This document shows positions 1 to 8,614 of a stretch of DNA of 30,532 bases, piece after piece (the first letter of the stretch is position 1; the number at the start of each line of letters is the position of its first letter). The DNA comes from an uncultured beta proteobacterium (lineage in GTDB: Bacteria; Pseudomonadota; Gammaproteobacteria; Burkholderiales; Burkholderiaceae_C), in assembly GCA_903870955.1 (NCBI GenBank), contig CAIQEX010000009.1:1-30532 (forward strand), in the 5' to 3' direction. Both the position numbers and the translations under genes were made by a program. The notes beneath the pieces are model-generated. The model was not told the origin of the DNA, made no database searches, and worked only from the letters and a program-made list of their open reading frames with translations.

Positions 1-34
1 CCAAGCGTTAAGCACCTGCAAGCAATTGCAAAGA

Positions 35-69
35 AGCCGTCGGAATGCAAGTTCCGGCGGCTTTTTTTT
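35..69 (+). terminator. Rho-independent terminator of an upstream gene outside the window
   Basis: An 11-base-pair stem (AGCCGTCGGAA at 35-45 with TTCCGGCGGCT at 52-62, one G-U pair) with a 6-base loop is followed directly by a run of T ending at 69. This is a textbook intrinsic terminator. It closes a transcription unit that ends before the window begins; positions 1-34 hold no recognisable coding sequence. Confidence 0.85.
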
Positions 70-105
70 ATGTGCGTTGTAGTGTGCTGCTAGACTGCGG
101 CCTCT

Positions 106-834
106 ATGCGAACCCGCTTGCTCCTTCGTCGCCTCACCATCAGCGCACCGCGTATGTCGGTGCGCAGCGCCATGCCCTGGCCCTTGCGATGGGCGGTGGC
201 CGCGATCATGTTGGGCTTCTGCGCCGCCATCGCCTTGTGGGCATTTGAGTTCGGCCGGGATATTGCCGGGCTGGACCATGACGCCAAGCAGGAACTGCTC
301 AAGCTGCGCAGCGAAATGGCTGGCATCCATGCGGAGCTGGACAAGGCTCAGGAGGAGCGCGACAAAGCGCAGTCCATCGCCAATACGGCGGGTACCCTGG
401 TCACTGCCGGTAAGGCGTCAGAAGATAAATTGATGGAGCAAGTCAAACAATTGCAAGCCGAGAACCAGAGTTTGCGCAATGACCTGGGGTTCTTTGAAAA
501 GTTGATTCCGACAAGTGGCGTGGAAGGTGTGACCATTCGTGGCCTGCAGGCAGAACTGTTGAACGGCAAAGACATCAAGTGGCAGGTATTGGTTATTCAG
601 GCGAGCAAAAATGCGTCGGAATTCAATGGCGTGCTGGAGTTGACCTTCAGTGGGGTACTTAACGGCAAACCATGGTCTTCCACCTTGCCGACCGGCGGAC
701 AGGCTCTTAAGATCAAACAGTATGGCCGCCTTGAAGGTGTTTTCGAAGTGCCTGCACAGGTGCAGGTGAAGGGCGTGCAAGCCAAAGTGCTGGAAGGTAG
801 CGCCGTTCGGGCGACGCAGTCCTTGAAGTTATAG
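106..834 (+). CDS. Inner-membrane coiled-coil protein of unknown function (DUF6776-like)
   Basis: The 242-residue product has a basic N-terminus, one transmembrane helix at about residues 29-46, then a charged coiled coil at about 58-125 (rich in Glu, Lys, Ala and Leu), and a C-terminal beta-rich domain of about 110 residues. The architecture is a single-pass anchor with a periplasmic coiled coil. From memory it resembles proteins labelled DUF6776 that sit beside bactofilin and erpA in Burkholderiales; no catalytic motif is visible. It is followed after 18 bases by a bactofilin gene on the same strand, so the two are probably co-transcribed and may both act at the envelope. The ATG at 106 is the first start; an ATG 16 codons later would also keep the membrane helix. 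Confidence 0.75.
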   Translation: MRTRLLLRRLTISAPRMSVRSAMPWPLRWAVAAIMLGFCAAIALWAFEFGRDIAGLDHDAKQELLKLRSEMAGIHAELDKAQEERDKAQSIANTAGTLVTAGKASEDKLMEQVKQLQAENQSLRNDLGFFEKLIPTSGVEGVTIRGLQAELLNGKDIKWQVLVIQASKNASEFNGVLELTFSGVLNGKPWSSTLPTGGQALKIKQYGRLEGVFEVPAQVQVKGVQAKVLEGSAVRATQSLKL

Positions 835-852
835 GTCTTTATAGAGGTGAAA

Positions 853-1248
853 ATGTTCAATAAGAAGAAGCAACCCGCAATCAAGAGCCTGATTGCCGAG
901 GGCAGTCGTATCACCGGCAGCATTACCTTTACCGATGGCTTGCGCATCGACGGTGAAGTTCACGGTGACGTTCATGCCAACGATGAACATGCCAGTTTGC
1001 TGGTCATTTCCGATTCCGCCAAAGTGATGGGCGCGGTCACGGCGGATCACATCATCGTCAATGGCCTCGTCAAGGGCCCGATCCATGCGCATCAGATGTT
1101 GGAACTGCAGCCCAAGGCCCGCATCGAGGGTGACGTCGAATATGCGGCACTGGAAATGCATCAGGGCGCTTTGATTACAGGGCAACTGAAGCCTTTGCTC
1201 GAAGGTGAAGAAAAACCCATTCTGAAATTAGCGGCAAAGAACTCCTGA
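853..1248 (+). CDS. Bactofilin family cytoskeletal protein
   Basis: The 131-residue product has the compact repetitive beta-helix pattern of bactofilins: a short charged N-terminal tail (Lys-rich at residues 3-8), then repeats such as GSRITGSITF, GLRIDGEVHG and KVMGAVTA. Bactofilins polymerise without nucleotide into filaments that organise peptidoglycan enzymes or other envelope proteins. I place the start at the ATG at 853 because AGAGG at 843-847 gives a normal ribosome-binding spacing; the GTG at 847 would overlap that site. It lies in the same direction as the membrane coiled-coil gene and is followed 60 bases later by erpA. The family assignment is firm; its partner and cell-shape role are inference. 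Confidence 0.9.
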   Translation: MFNKKKQPAIKSLIAEGSRITGSITFTDGLRIDGEVHGDVHANDEHASLLVISDSAKVMGAVTADHIIVNGLVKGPIHAHQMLELQPKARIEGDVEYAALEMHQGALITGQLKPLLEGEEKPILKLAAKNS

Positions 1249-1308
1249 AAGAATTCCCGAGCGATTTGGTGTAGTATTGCCACCTTAAAGATTTGACCGG
1301 AGTCGTCT

Positions 1309-1674
1309 ATGAGCGCCGTTGCAGAAAACATTCAGACAGAAATGCCCGCCCCTATCCTTTTTACGGATAGCGCGGCGGCCAAGGTGGCAGATTTGATTGC
1401 CGAAGAAGGCAATCCCGATTTGAAGTTGCGCGTATTCGTGCAAGGTGGTGGTTGTTCTGGCTTTCAGTATGGTTTTACCTTCGATGAAATTACCAACGAA
1501 GACGACACCACAATGACCAAGAATGGCGTGTCACTTTTGATCGATGCCATGAGCTACCAATACCTGGTTGGAGCCGAGATCGATTACAAGGAAGATCTGC
1601 AAGGCGCGCAGTTTGTCATCAAGAATCCAAATGCCACGACGACTTGTGGTTGCGGTTCATCCTTTTCGACCTGA
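1309..1674 (+). CDS. erpA: Iron-sulfur cluster insertion protein ErpA
   Basis: This 121-residue A-type carrier has the three conserved cluster-binding cysteines: Cys49 in [12 protein letters not shown] and Cys113/Cys115 in the C-terminal TTCGCGSS motif. ErpA takes Fe-S clusters from the ISC scaffold and delivers them to apo-proteins in the cytoplasm, and is often essential for respiration and isoprenoid synthesis. Length matches the family. The ATG at 1309 is preceded by CGGAG at 1298-1302. It faces the convergent anmK gene with only 25 bases between the stops and no clear terminator there. The ErpA rather than IscA/SufA assignment rests on the N-terminal extension and on the anmK/tyrS neighbourhood usual in Burkholderiales. 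Confidence 0.95.
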   Translation: MSAVAENIQTEMPAPILFTDSAAAKVADLIAEEGNPDLKLRVFVQGGGCSGFQYGFTFDEITNEDDTTMTKNGVSLLIDAMSYQYLVGAEIDYKEDLQGAQFVIKNPNATTTCGCGSSFST

Positions 1675-1699
1675 ACCCAGCCAATCAGGTCCAGGTGCG

Positions 1700-2821
1700 C
1701 TACTCGGATGAAGGGTAGACGCCACCCAGTATGCGGGCGCTTCTGGCGCCCGTAACGCTTTTCAAGCTGGCCGTTTTGCGCTCTACGCATTGTCTGGCCA
1801 GCCACGCGAAAGCCGTGGCTTCGACCTGCAGCGGCGGCAAGTCAAAAGCCTCGGAACTGGCCACTACACATCCTGGCAACAGAGCTTCAAGCCGGGTCAT
1901 TACATGCGTGTTGAAGGCGCCACCTCCGCAGACAATGAGTCGGGTGCTGCCGGGCGCAAATTCAAGCACGCAGTCGGCGCAACTACGGGCCGTGAGTTCG
2001 GCGAGCGTGGCTTGCACATCCTGAGGCCGCAGGTCGGAAAACCCTGCAAGCTTGGTCTGAAGCCAGGGGCCGTTGAACAAATCGCGACCGGTGCTTTTGG
2101 GCGGAGTCTGGGTAAAGAATGGCTCATCCAGAAGACTTTGCAGCAAAGCGCCATGCACGCCTCCGGTGGCAGCCCAACGTCCCTGATCGTCAAACGGCGC
2201 GCCGGTATGGGTCATGCACCAGGCATCCATCAAGGCATTGCCAGGGCCACAATCAAAGCCGATTACGGCGTCTGGTGCGTCACTATTCAGCACGCTGATA
2301 TTTGAAATGCCGCCAATATTCAGCACCCCGGTGATGCCCGGCAAGTGGCCAAAGAAAGCCTGATGAAAAGGTGGCACCAGCGGCGCTCCCTGGCCGCCCG
2401 CAGCCACATCACGGCTGCGGAAATCGGCCACCACATCGATGCCCGTTAGCTCAGCCAATAGCGCCGGTTGGTTGAGTTGCACGGTGTAGCCGGTGCCGTC
2501 GAATTGATGGGGTCGGTGGCGTACGGTTTGGCCATGGGCACCTACCGCACGGACTTGGGAGGCATCCACCTGGCACTGCCGCATGAGTTGGGCGCATACG
2601 TCGGCATAGACCCGCACCAAGGCGTTGCCGGCAAGTGCTGCGCGGTGCAGTTCATCGGGTCCCGACGTATTGAGCAGCAGCAATTCCTGCTTGAGAGCGG
2701 CGGGAAATGGGGCGCTCACGTGCCCCAGAACACGGGGGCGAATCGCCGAAAAATCCACCAGCACGCCATCCACACCGTCCAGCGACGTGCCGGACATCAG
2801 GCCGGCGTACAACTGCGACAA
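1700..2821 (-). CDS. anmK: Anhydro-N-acetylmuramic acid kinase AnmK
   Basis: AnmK opens the 1,6-anhydro ring of anhMurNAc and phosphorylates it to MurNAc-6-phosphate, recycling peptidoglycan turnover products in the cytoplasm. The sequence shows the N-terminal GLMSGTSLDGVDGV nucleotide-binding motif, GAHGQTVRHRP, a DFRSRDVAAGGQGAPLVP motif and the GGISNIS and DCGPGNALMD signatures. I use the TTG at 2821-2819, which gives 373 residues (the usual length) and has GGAG ten bases upstream. A longer reading frame reaches 2920 but its first 33 residues are Arg-rich, lie before the first family motif and overlap the preceding M23 peptidase gene by 74 bases. It starts 25 bases after the stop of that gene, so the two are likely one operon. 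Confidence 0.93.
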   Translation of the reverse strand: MSQLYAGLMSGTSLDGVDGVLVDFSAIRPRVLGHVSAPFPAALKQELLLLNTSGPDELHRAALAGNALVRVYADVCAQLMRQCQVDASQVRAVGAHGQTVRHRPHQFDGTGYTVQLNQPALLAELTGIDVVADFRSRDVAAGGQGAPLVPPFHQAFFGHLPGITGVLNIGGISNISVLNSDAPDAVIGFDCGPGNALMDAWCMTHTGAPFDDQGRWAATGGVHGALLQSLLDEPFFTQTPPKSTGRDLFNGPWLQTKLAGFSDLRPQDVQATLAELTARSCADCVLEFAPGSTRLIVCGGGAFNTHVMTRLEALLPGCVVASSEAFDLPPLQVEATAFAWLARQCVERKTASLKSVTGARSARILGGVYPSSE

Positions 2822-2846
2822 CTGGATGCGTCTCCGACGGGTTGGC

Positions 2847-4280
2847 TTATTCGACGCTGCTGAAACGGGCCTGGCCGGCCGCCAACAATGCCACACGGGC
2901 CTGCGCTGCGGCCTTGTCAAACAAGGGTTTCATGCTTGCGGTGACCGGCACGGTTTCATTGCGGCGTGCAATGGCTTGCGGATCTTGATAGACGCCGTTG
3001 ACACGGTATTCAAAGTGCAGATGCGGGCCGGTAGACCAGCCCGTCATGCCGACCGAGCCGATGTTCTGACCCTGGGAAACGGCTTGCCCCTGCTTCACAT
3101 TAATTTTGCTGAGATGGGCATACACCGTGCTGGTCTGGTTCTGATGCTTAAGCTTGACGACATTGCCAAAGCCGCCTTGTTTGCCAGCGAATTCCACCAC
3201 GCCGTCTCCGACACTGCGCACCGCCGTACCGACAGGCGCTGCATAGTCCACACCCAAATGGGCTTTCCAGACCTGGAGAATGGGGTGAAAGCGCATCTTG
3301 AATCCGCTGGTGATCCGAGAAAATGCCAAAGGTGCGGCCAGGAAGGCGCGCTTCAGGCTTTCACCAGCCAGCGTGTAATAACCGCCTCTTCGGGGTGCGT
3401 GAGATTCACTGGCAAGCTCAGGCTCCTGGAACCACATGGCCTGAAAGGTTTTGCCGCCGTTTACAAACTCAGCGTTCATTATGCGTCCAGCGCGCAATGG
3501 CTCGCCATCGCCTTCCAGCGTTTCATAGACCACGGAAAAACGGTCACCTTTGTGGAGCGCGCGGTGAAAGTCGATATCCCCCGAAAATATTTCAGCCAGT
3601 TGACCGGATACCGAGTCCGGAATGCGGGCTTCATCAGTGGCGGCAAACAGGGACGAAGAAATGGTGCCGCTGGCGACTCGGGTAGACGCGGTCAAGGGCA
3701 GCGTTTCTAGGCGAGAAGCAAACCCTGCTGCGGATTTTTCGACACTCAAGCGCCTGAACATGCCTTCTTCGTCCAGGCTCCAACGGGCCTGCAATTTGAG
3801 CAGCGTGCTATCGGCGTTGGCTTCGAGGGTGACAGCGCGACCGGCGCGACCCAGCAAATATTTTTTGGTTAGTGCGTCGCTGCGCAAAAACGCGGCAGCC
3901 TTGGGATCAAAGACCCCCAAACGCTTAAGCAAAGTGTCGGCGGTATCCGTGGCACGCGTCTGTTCGGACCGGTACAACTTCATGCTGAGCGCTTCCAGGC
4001 CCTCCACTTGCGAACCCAGGTCGGGCACGGGCAGGGACTCGCTGACACTGCGGATCATCATCTGTGAAGGCTCTGGCGCCAGATTGGCTACAGCAAACGT
4101 AAACCCTGTTCCAGTGAGTAGCAAGGCTGCAATCGTTGCAGAGATACGTTTTGGGTGGCGCACGGCGATCGCAATGGCCGCAGCCAAAACGTTATCCACA
4201 GTGCGGTTTAAGGCGCTTTTCAAATTTGGGCTCCAGGGGGCAGGCACTGGGCGACTAAAATCTGAGGTCGCCGGAACCAT
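2847..4280 (-). CDS. Membrane-anchored M23 family metallopeptidase
   Basis: The 477-residue product has a cytoplasmic N-terminus, a transmembrane helix at about residues 48-66 and a large periplasmic part ending in an M23 (LytM) domain at about 335-440. Zinc ligands of the family are visible in HPILQVWKAHLGVDYAAP (His and Asp of the HxxxD motif) and in the GPHLHFEYRVNG motif. M23 enzymes cut peptide cross-links of peptidoglycan; a central OapA-like region (HRALHKGDRFSVVYE) is typical of MepM-type enzymes. It lies upstream of anmK on the same strand, linking wall cutting with wall recycling. It is divergent from tyrS with 65 bases between starts. Both the HxxxD and HxH motifs are present, so it should be active. 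Confidence 0.93.
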   Translation of the reverse strand: MVPATSDFSRPVPAPWSPNLKSALNRTVDNVLAAAIAIAVRHPKRISATIAALLLTGTGFTFAVANLAPEPSQMMIRSVSESLPVPDLGSQVEGLEALSMKLYRSEQTRATDTADTLLKRLGVFDPKAAAFLRSDALTKKYLLGRAGRAVTLEANADSTLLKLQARWSLDEEGMFRRLSVEKSAAGFASRLETLPLTASTRVASGTISSSLFAATDEARIPDSVSGQLAEIFSGDIDFHRALHKGDRFSVVYETLEGDGEPLRAGRIMNAEFVNGGKTFQAMWFQEPELASESHAPRRGGYYTLAGESLKRAFLAAPLAFSRITSGFKMRFHPILQVWKAHLGVDYAAPVGTAVRSVGDGVVEFAGKQGGFGNVVKLKHQNQTSTVYAHLSKINVKQGQAVSQGQNIGSVGMTGWSTGPHLHFEYRVNGVYQDPQAIARRNETVPVTASMKPLFDKAAAQARVALLAAGQARFSSVE

Positions 4281-4345
4281 GCGCGTTGTAGGAATAGCCT
4301 CACAGTATAGCGGCGGCCGGCACCTCCTTCTGCATAAAAACCCTT

Positions 4346-5590
4346 ATGAATCAAGCCTCAAGCCAATCTTTACCTTTGTCTGATCGTGTCCGTGAAGCGC
4401 TGGCTGTGACCTTGCGCGGCTGCGAAGAACTCATCCCACAGGAAGACTGGATCAGGAAGTTGGTGCGCTCCGAATCGACCGGTATTCCGCTGCGAATAAA
4501 ACTGGGTTTGGATCCAACCGCCCCCGATATTCACGTCGGCCATACCGTTGTGCTGAACAAAATGCGCAAGTTGCAGGACTTGGGCCACACGGTGATTTTC
4601 TTGATGGGCGACTTCACCAGCATGATTGGCGACCCAAGCGGTCGCAATACGACACGTCCGCCGCTGACGGCTGAGCAGATAAAGGTCAATGCCGAAACCT
4701 ACTTCAAGCAGGCTAGTCTGGTGCTGGACCCGGAAAAGACCGAGTTTCGCTACAACAGCGAATGGAGCGACCCACTGGGTGCGCGCGGCATGATTCAGCT
4801 GGCCTCGCGCTACAACGTGGCGCGCATGATGGAACGCAACGACTTCCATGACCGCTTCAAGGCCGGCACGCCCATTGCCGTTCACGAGTTCTTGTACCCG
4901 CTCATGCAGGGTTACGACAGCGTGGCGCTCAAGAGTGATCTGGAACTAGGCGGCACCGACCAGAAGTTTAACCTGCTGATGGGGCGCCATTTGCAGTCGG
5001 AGTACGGCCAGGAGCCGCAGTGCATTTTGACCATGCCCTTGCTTGAAGGAACGGACGGCGTGGAGAAGATGTCCAAGAGCAAGAACAACTACATCGGCAT
5101 CTCGGAAGAGCCCAACACCATGTTTGCCAAGTGCTTGAGCATTTCGGATGTGCTGATGTGGAAGTGGTACACGCTCCTGAGCTTCAAGAGTGAAACCGCC
5201 ATCGCGGCCCTTCAGGCTGAGGTGGCAGCCGGGCGTAACCCGAAGGACGCCAAAGTGGCGTTGGCCAAGGAAATCACGGCACGCTTTCACTCGGTCGCCG
5301 CAGCGGATGCGGCTGAACAGGACTTCATCAACCGCAGCAAGGGTGGCATTCCGGACGAGGTGGTTGAGATCAGTCTGCCCTTGGGCGAAGGCGGGGCTGC
5401 CGTGGGAATCGGCGCCTTGCTGAAGTCGGCGGGACTGGCCGCTTCATCCGGCGAAGGCAACCGTTTGATCGATGGCGGCGGTGTGCGCATTGACAGCAAC
5501 GTGGTCAGCGACAAGGGCCTGAAGCTGGGCGCTGGCACCTATGTGCTGCAGGTGGGTAAGCGCAAGTTTGCCCGCGTGACACTCGCCTGA
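4346..5590 (+). CDS. tyrS: Tyrosyl-tRNA synthetase
   Basis: This class I synthetase attaches tyrosine to tRNA-Tyr in the cytoplasm. The HIGH-type motif is HVGH at residues 63-66, the KMSKS loop is at 241-245, and a C-terminal S4 RNA-binding domain occupies about the last 65 residues (LIDGGGVRIDS, KGLKLGAG). Length of 414 residues and the GLDPTAPDIHVGHT form of the motif fit the bacterial subfamily in which the signature is histidine-valine rather than histidine-leucine/isoleucine. No good ribosome-binding site precedes the ATG at 4346, but it is the only start that keeps the full N-terminus. dtd follows after 9 bases, so tRNA charging and D-Tyr proofreading are probably co-expressed. Confidence 0.97.
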   Translation: MNQASSQSLPLSDRVREALAVTLRGCEELIPQEDWIRKLVRSESTGIPLRIKLGLDPTAPDIHVGHTVVLNKMRKLQDLGHTVIFLMGDFTSMIGDPSGRNTTRPPLTAEQIKVNAETYFKQASLVLDPEKTEFRYNSEWSDPLGARGMIQLASRYNVARMMERNDFHDRFKAGTPIAVHEFLYPLMQGYDSVALKSDLELGGTDQKFNLLMGRHLQSEYGQEPQCILTMPLLEGTDGVEKMSKSKNNYIGISEEPNTMFAKCLSISDVLMWKWYTLLSFKSETAIAALQAEVAAGRNPKDAKVALAKEITARFHSVAAADAAEQDFINRSKGGIPDEVVEISLPLGEGGAAVGIGALLKSAGLAASSGEGNRLIDGGGVRIDSNVVSDKGLKLGAGTYVLQVGKRKFARVTLA

Positions 5591-5599
5591 TCGCGCGCG

Positions 5600-6076
5600 A
5601 TGCTGGCTCTGGTGCAACGTGTCAGCCGTGCCAAGGTGACCGTGGAAAACGCGGTCATCGGTGAGATCGGGCGCGGCTTTCTGGTGCTGGTGTGTGCCGA
5701 ACAAGGGGACACCCAAGCCGAGGCCGACAAACTTCTGGCCAAGCTTTTGAAGCTGCGCATCTTCAACGATGCCAACGGCAAGATGAACCTTGCCATCCAG
5801 AATCTGGACGGCGCGGGCACGGTGGGTGGTTTGCTGATCGTCAGCCAATTTACGCTGGCGGCAGAGACCACCGGCGGCAACCGCCCCAGCTTTACCAATG
5901 CCGCTGCACCGGCGCGCGGGCGTGAATTGTTTGACTACTTTGTGGCGCAGGCCCGCGCCGCGCACCCGATCGTGCAGACCGGCCGCTTTGCCACCGAGAT
6001 GGCGGTGGAACTGGTCAACGACGGGCCCGTCACCATTCCCATGCGCGTGGCGCCACAGCCTTCCGATCCGCACTGA
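5600..6076 (+). CDS. dtd: D-aminoacyl-tRNA deacylase
   Basis: DTD hydrolyses D-aminoacyl-tRNA (and Gly-tRNA-Ala), recycling tRNAs mischarged by enzymes such as the adjacent tyrosyl-tRNA synthetase. The 158-residue product begins [15 protein letters not shown] and carries both signature motifs: SQFTL in the middle and NDGPVT near the C-terminus, which together with the invariant Gly-cisPro element form the chiral pocket. Length matches the family (about 145-160). It starts 9 bases after the tyrS stop. It is convergent with the lytic transglycosylase gene, 33 bases away. Confidence 0.96.
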   Translation: MLALVQRVSRAKVTVENAVIGEIGRGFLVLVCAEQGDTQAEADKLLAKLLKLRIFNDANGKMNLAIQNLDGAGTVGGLLIVSQFTLAAETTGGNRPSFTNAAAPARGRELFDYFVAQARAAHPIVQTGRFATEMAVELVNDGPVTIPMRVAPQPSDPH

Positions 6077-6109
6077 GCTGGCGCCCCGGCGGGGTTTTCG
6101 GAAATCAAG

Positions 6110-7051
6110 CTAATGGCCGAAAGGCGCCCGTCCCAGCATAGGTGAAATGCGTCCCGCCTTGTCGTCAAATGGGTGGGTCGCCTTGCCATACAAAGCCATC
6201 ACCTTTTGCACGTACTGCCGGGTTTCCTTAAAGGGCGGCACACCTTTGTACTTGTCGACATTGCCTTCGCCGGCGTTGTATGCGGCCAAGGCAAGCTTCA
6301 CATCGCCCTGGTAGTACGACAACAGCCAGCGTACATAGCTCAGACCGGCACGGATGTTTTGGGTGGCGTTGTAGGCATTGGTCAGGTTGAAGCGTTCCGC
6401 TGTGTCGGGAATCAGTTGCATCAACCCCATGGCGGATTTGGCCGAGGTCGCCCGTGTTTCAAAATTGGATTCGGCGGCAATGATGCTCAGTATCAGGCGT
6501 GGATCTATCGCATTCCATTGCGCTTGCTTTCCCACGAGGTCCACGATCCAGCGACGGCTGGGTGGCAGGGCGTCGATGTGTTTGTCGATCCCGGCAATCA
6601 CCGGGTCGATCACCGGCGCGCCGGGTACAGGTTTTGGCGCGCGCGGAGGTGCCACCGCGTCCATGACACAGGGCGGCAACTCCTGGCTGGTGAAGCGTAT
6701 GGTTTCCAGCATGGTGTGGGCTTGCGCATGGCCTTGCCGCGCCGCCAGTGAAAAAAGGGAGGCTGCTAACTCTTGGCTTTCTGGCACACCACGGCCCAGC
6801 GCGAACAGCATGCCCAACCGGTATTGGGCCTCTGTGCTGCCCATGCGGGCAGCCTCGCAATAACGCGCGGCCGCCTGCCAGGCGCCTTCCTGGAAGTCAT
6901 CGTTTTGTTCCAGGGCCTGGGCCTGAGTCAGCAGGGCGAGTACAGCCGGTGGCGTCTGAATGGCATCGCTGCTTGCCGCGTCCAGAGTCTGGCCGCTGGC
7001 GCTGCACAGGGTGCCTATGCAGAGAAGCAAGGCGCATAGTCGAAGACGCAT
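6110..7051 (-). CDS. Exported lytic transglycosylase with Sel1-like repeats
   Basis: The 313-residue product has a signal peptide (about residues 1-20, MRLRLCALLLCIGTLCSASG), Sel1/TPR-like repeats at about 57-115 (AARYCEAARMGSTEAQYRLG, LFSLAARQGHAQA), a Pro-rich linker, and a C-terminal SLT domain from about 165. The catalytic glutamate is Glu194 in AAESNF, followed by the GLMQLIPDTAERF and AAYNAGEGNV motifs. Such enzymes cleave peptidoglycan glycan strands non-hydrolytically in the periplasm. I use the ATG at 7051 since it begins a signal peptide; the frame is open upstream to 7153 but that part overlaps ybeY. It lies 19 bases downstream of ybeY on the same strand. Sel1 plus SLT fusion is uncommon but known in Burkholderiales. 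Confidence 0.9.
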   Translation of the reverse strand: MRLRLCALLLCIGTLCSASGQTLDAASSDAIQTPPAVLALLTQAQALEQNDDFQEGAWQAAARYCEAARMGSTEAQYRLGMLFALGRGVPESQELAASLFSLAARQGHAQAHTMLETIRFTSQELPPCVMDAVAPPRAPKPVPGAPVIDPVIAGIDKHIDALPPSRRWIVDLVGKQAQWNAIDPRLILSIIAAESNFETRATSAKSAMGLMQLIPDTAERFNLTNAYNATQNIRAGLSYVRWLLSYYQGDVKLALAAYNAGEGNVDKYKGVPPFKETRQYVQKVMALYGKATHPFDDKAGRISPMLGRAPFGH

Positions 7052-7070
7052 GGACTGGCCCAACGCCGCT

Positions 7071-7517
7071 TCAGTAGGGGTTCTTGAACCCCAGGCGCGC
7101 CAGAATTTCGGTCTCGCGCAGTTCCATGACTTGGGCATCTTCTTCCAGTTCATGGTCCCAGCCTTGCGCGTGCAGCGTTCCGTGCACGATCAGGTGCGCG
7201 TAGTGGGCTTGCAGCGTTTTTCCTTGTTCCTTTGCCTCTTTGGCGACCACAGGTGCACACAACACCAGATCGGCCGTGACCACTGGTTCCTGCGTGTAGT
7301 CAAAGGTCAGCACATTGGTGGCGTAGTCCTTCTTGCGGAAGTCGCGGTTCAGGGTCTGGCCTTCCTCGGCATCCACGATCCGCACGGTGACCTCGGCGTC
7401 GCTGGCCAGTGCATGGCGAATCCAGCGGGTCACCTTGTGGCGCGGCAAGGCGGCGCGGTGCCGCTCTTTGTATTTGATGTCCCCAAATTGCAAGGACAGC
7501 GACAGATCAGACAACAT
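7071..7517 (-). CDS. ybeY: Endoribonuclease / rRNA maturation factor YbeY
   Basis: YbeY is a zinc-dependent RNase needed for 16S rRNA 3'-end maturation and ribosome quality control. The 148-residue product contains the zinc motif [11 protein letters not shown] with its three histidines, preceded by VLTFDY and [13 protein letters not shown], all typical. The ATG at 7517 gives the family length; the frame continues upstream to 7619 but that stretch is Pro/Arg-rich and overlaps the ybeZ gene. The start lies 10 bases after the ybeZ stop, the conserved ybeZ-ybeY order of proteobacteria. Confidence 0.95.
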   Translation of the reverse strand: MLSDLSLSLQFGDIKYKERHRAALPRHKVTRWIRHALASDAEVTVRIVDAEEGQTLNRDFRKKDYATNVLTFDYTQEPVVTADLVLCAPVVAKEAKEQGKTLQAHYAHLIVHGTLHAQGWDHELEEDAQVMELRETEILARLGFKNPY

Positions 7518-7527
7518 GGGTAACTTT

Positions 7528-8559
7528 CTAGACGGGCGAGCCAGGCACCTTGGCGCGGGGCGAGCGGGTTTTGGGCAGGGCGACGCGTGGCAGTTCGGGT
7601 TCGGGCTCTGGCACAGCAATCGGGGGCAGGTCGCTCAGGCGTGCAGCGTCATAGGCATCCACAATGCGCGCGACCAGGGGGTGGCGCACGATGTCGCTGC
7701 TGGTCAGCCTTGTGATGGCAATGCCCGGTACGCGACGCAAAATGCGCTCGGCCTCGACCAGGCCGCTCATCTGCGCCTTGGGCAAGTCGATCTGGCTCAC
7801 ATCGCCGGTGATCACGGTCTTGGTGCCGAAGCCGACGCGGGTCAGAAACATCTTCATCTGCTCGGGCGTGGTGTTCTGTGCCTCATCCAAAATCACGAAG
7901 GCGTTGTTCAGCGTGCGGCCGCGCATAAAGGCCAGTGGTGCAATTTCCAGAGCCTGGCGCTCAAAGGCTTTTTGCACCTGCTCGTAGCCCATCAGGTCGT
8001 ACAGCGCGTCGTACAAAGGGCGCAAATACGGGTCCACCTTCTGGTTCAGGTCACCCGGTAAAAAGCCCAGGCGCTCGCCCGCTTCCACAGCAGGTCGGGT
8101 CAGCACGATGCGTTGCACGGCGCTGCGTTGCAGTGCGTCCACGGCGGCAGCAACGGCCAGATAGGTTTTGCCGGTACCGGCAGGGCCAATGCCAAAGGTG
8201 ATGTCGAACTCGGCGATGTTGTCCAGGTACACCGCCTGGTTCTTGGTGCGTGGCTTCAGGTCGGCGCGGCGTGTGGCCAGCGTGGGTCCGTCTGCGGCCT
8301 CGTTTGAGCCATCGCCCGACAGCATCAGTTGCACCGTGGCCGGGGGAATCGGGCGTGCAGCCATTTCATACAGAGCCTGCAGCATGTCCATCGCGCGTTG
8401 GGCTTTGGCCTTGGGGCCTTCGATCTTGAATTGCTCGTGGCGGTGGGCAATGTGCACGTCCAGTGCCAGCTCGATGCTGCGCAGGTGTTCGTCGGTGGGG
8501 CCACACAGGTGCGATAGTCGCGTGTTGTTTAGCGGGGTAAACAGGTGTTTGAGAATCAA
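7528..8559 (-). CDS. ybeZ: PhoH-like ATPase YbeZ
   Basis: The 343-residue product is a PhoH-family P-loop NTPase. Walker A is at residues 125-132 (GPAGTGKT) and Walker B at about 221-227 ([14 protein letters not shown]). YbeZ partners YbeY in rRNA processing and has predicted RNA helicase-like activity. The start is a TTG at 8559-8557 with GAGGA at 8567-8571, nine bases upstream; the resulting N-terminus ([20 protein letters not shown]) matches the family. The C-terminal tail is Pro/Arg-rich and variable. It is the first gene of the ybeZ-ybeY-transglycosylase run, and is divergent from ruvA with 55 bases between starts. Confidence 0.95.
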   Translation of the reverse strand: MILKHLFTPLNNTRLSHLCGPTDEHLRSIELALDVHIAHRHEQFKIEGPKAKAQRAMDMLQALYEMAARPIPPATVQLMLSGDGSNEAADGPTLATRRADLKPRTKNQAVYLDNIAEFDITFGIGPAGTGKTYLAVAAAVDALQRSAVQRIVLTRPAVEAGERLGFLPGDLNQKVDPYLRPLYDALYDLMGYEQVQKAFERQALEIAPLAFMRGRTLNNAFVILDEAQNTTPEQMKMFLTRVGFGTKTVITGDVSQIDLPKAQMSGLVEAERILRRVPGIAITRLTSSDIVRHPLVARIVDAYDAARLSDLPPIAVPEPEPELPRVALPKTRSPRAKVPGSPV

Positions 8560-8614
8560 GCTGATAATTCCTCACAGCAAACGAAAGACAGTTAACCCCC
8601 ATGATAGGCACAAA

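Noticed and set aside
847..849. GTG start two codons upstream of the bactofilin ATG
   Set aside because: It would overlap the AGAGG ribosome-binding site; the ATG at 853 has normal spacing.
1734..1752. Perfect 7-base-pair hairpin CGGGCGC-TTCTG-GCGCCCG near the end of anmK
   Set aside because: It lies inside the coding sequence and is not followed by a T run on either strand, so I do not call it a terminator for erpA or anmK.
2625..3710. Long plus-strand open frame of 361 codons
   Set aside because: It is antisense to anmK and the M23 peptidase gene, both of which have clear motifs; its translation shows no family features.
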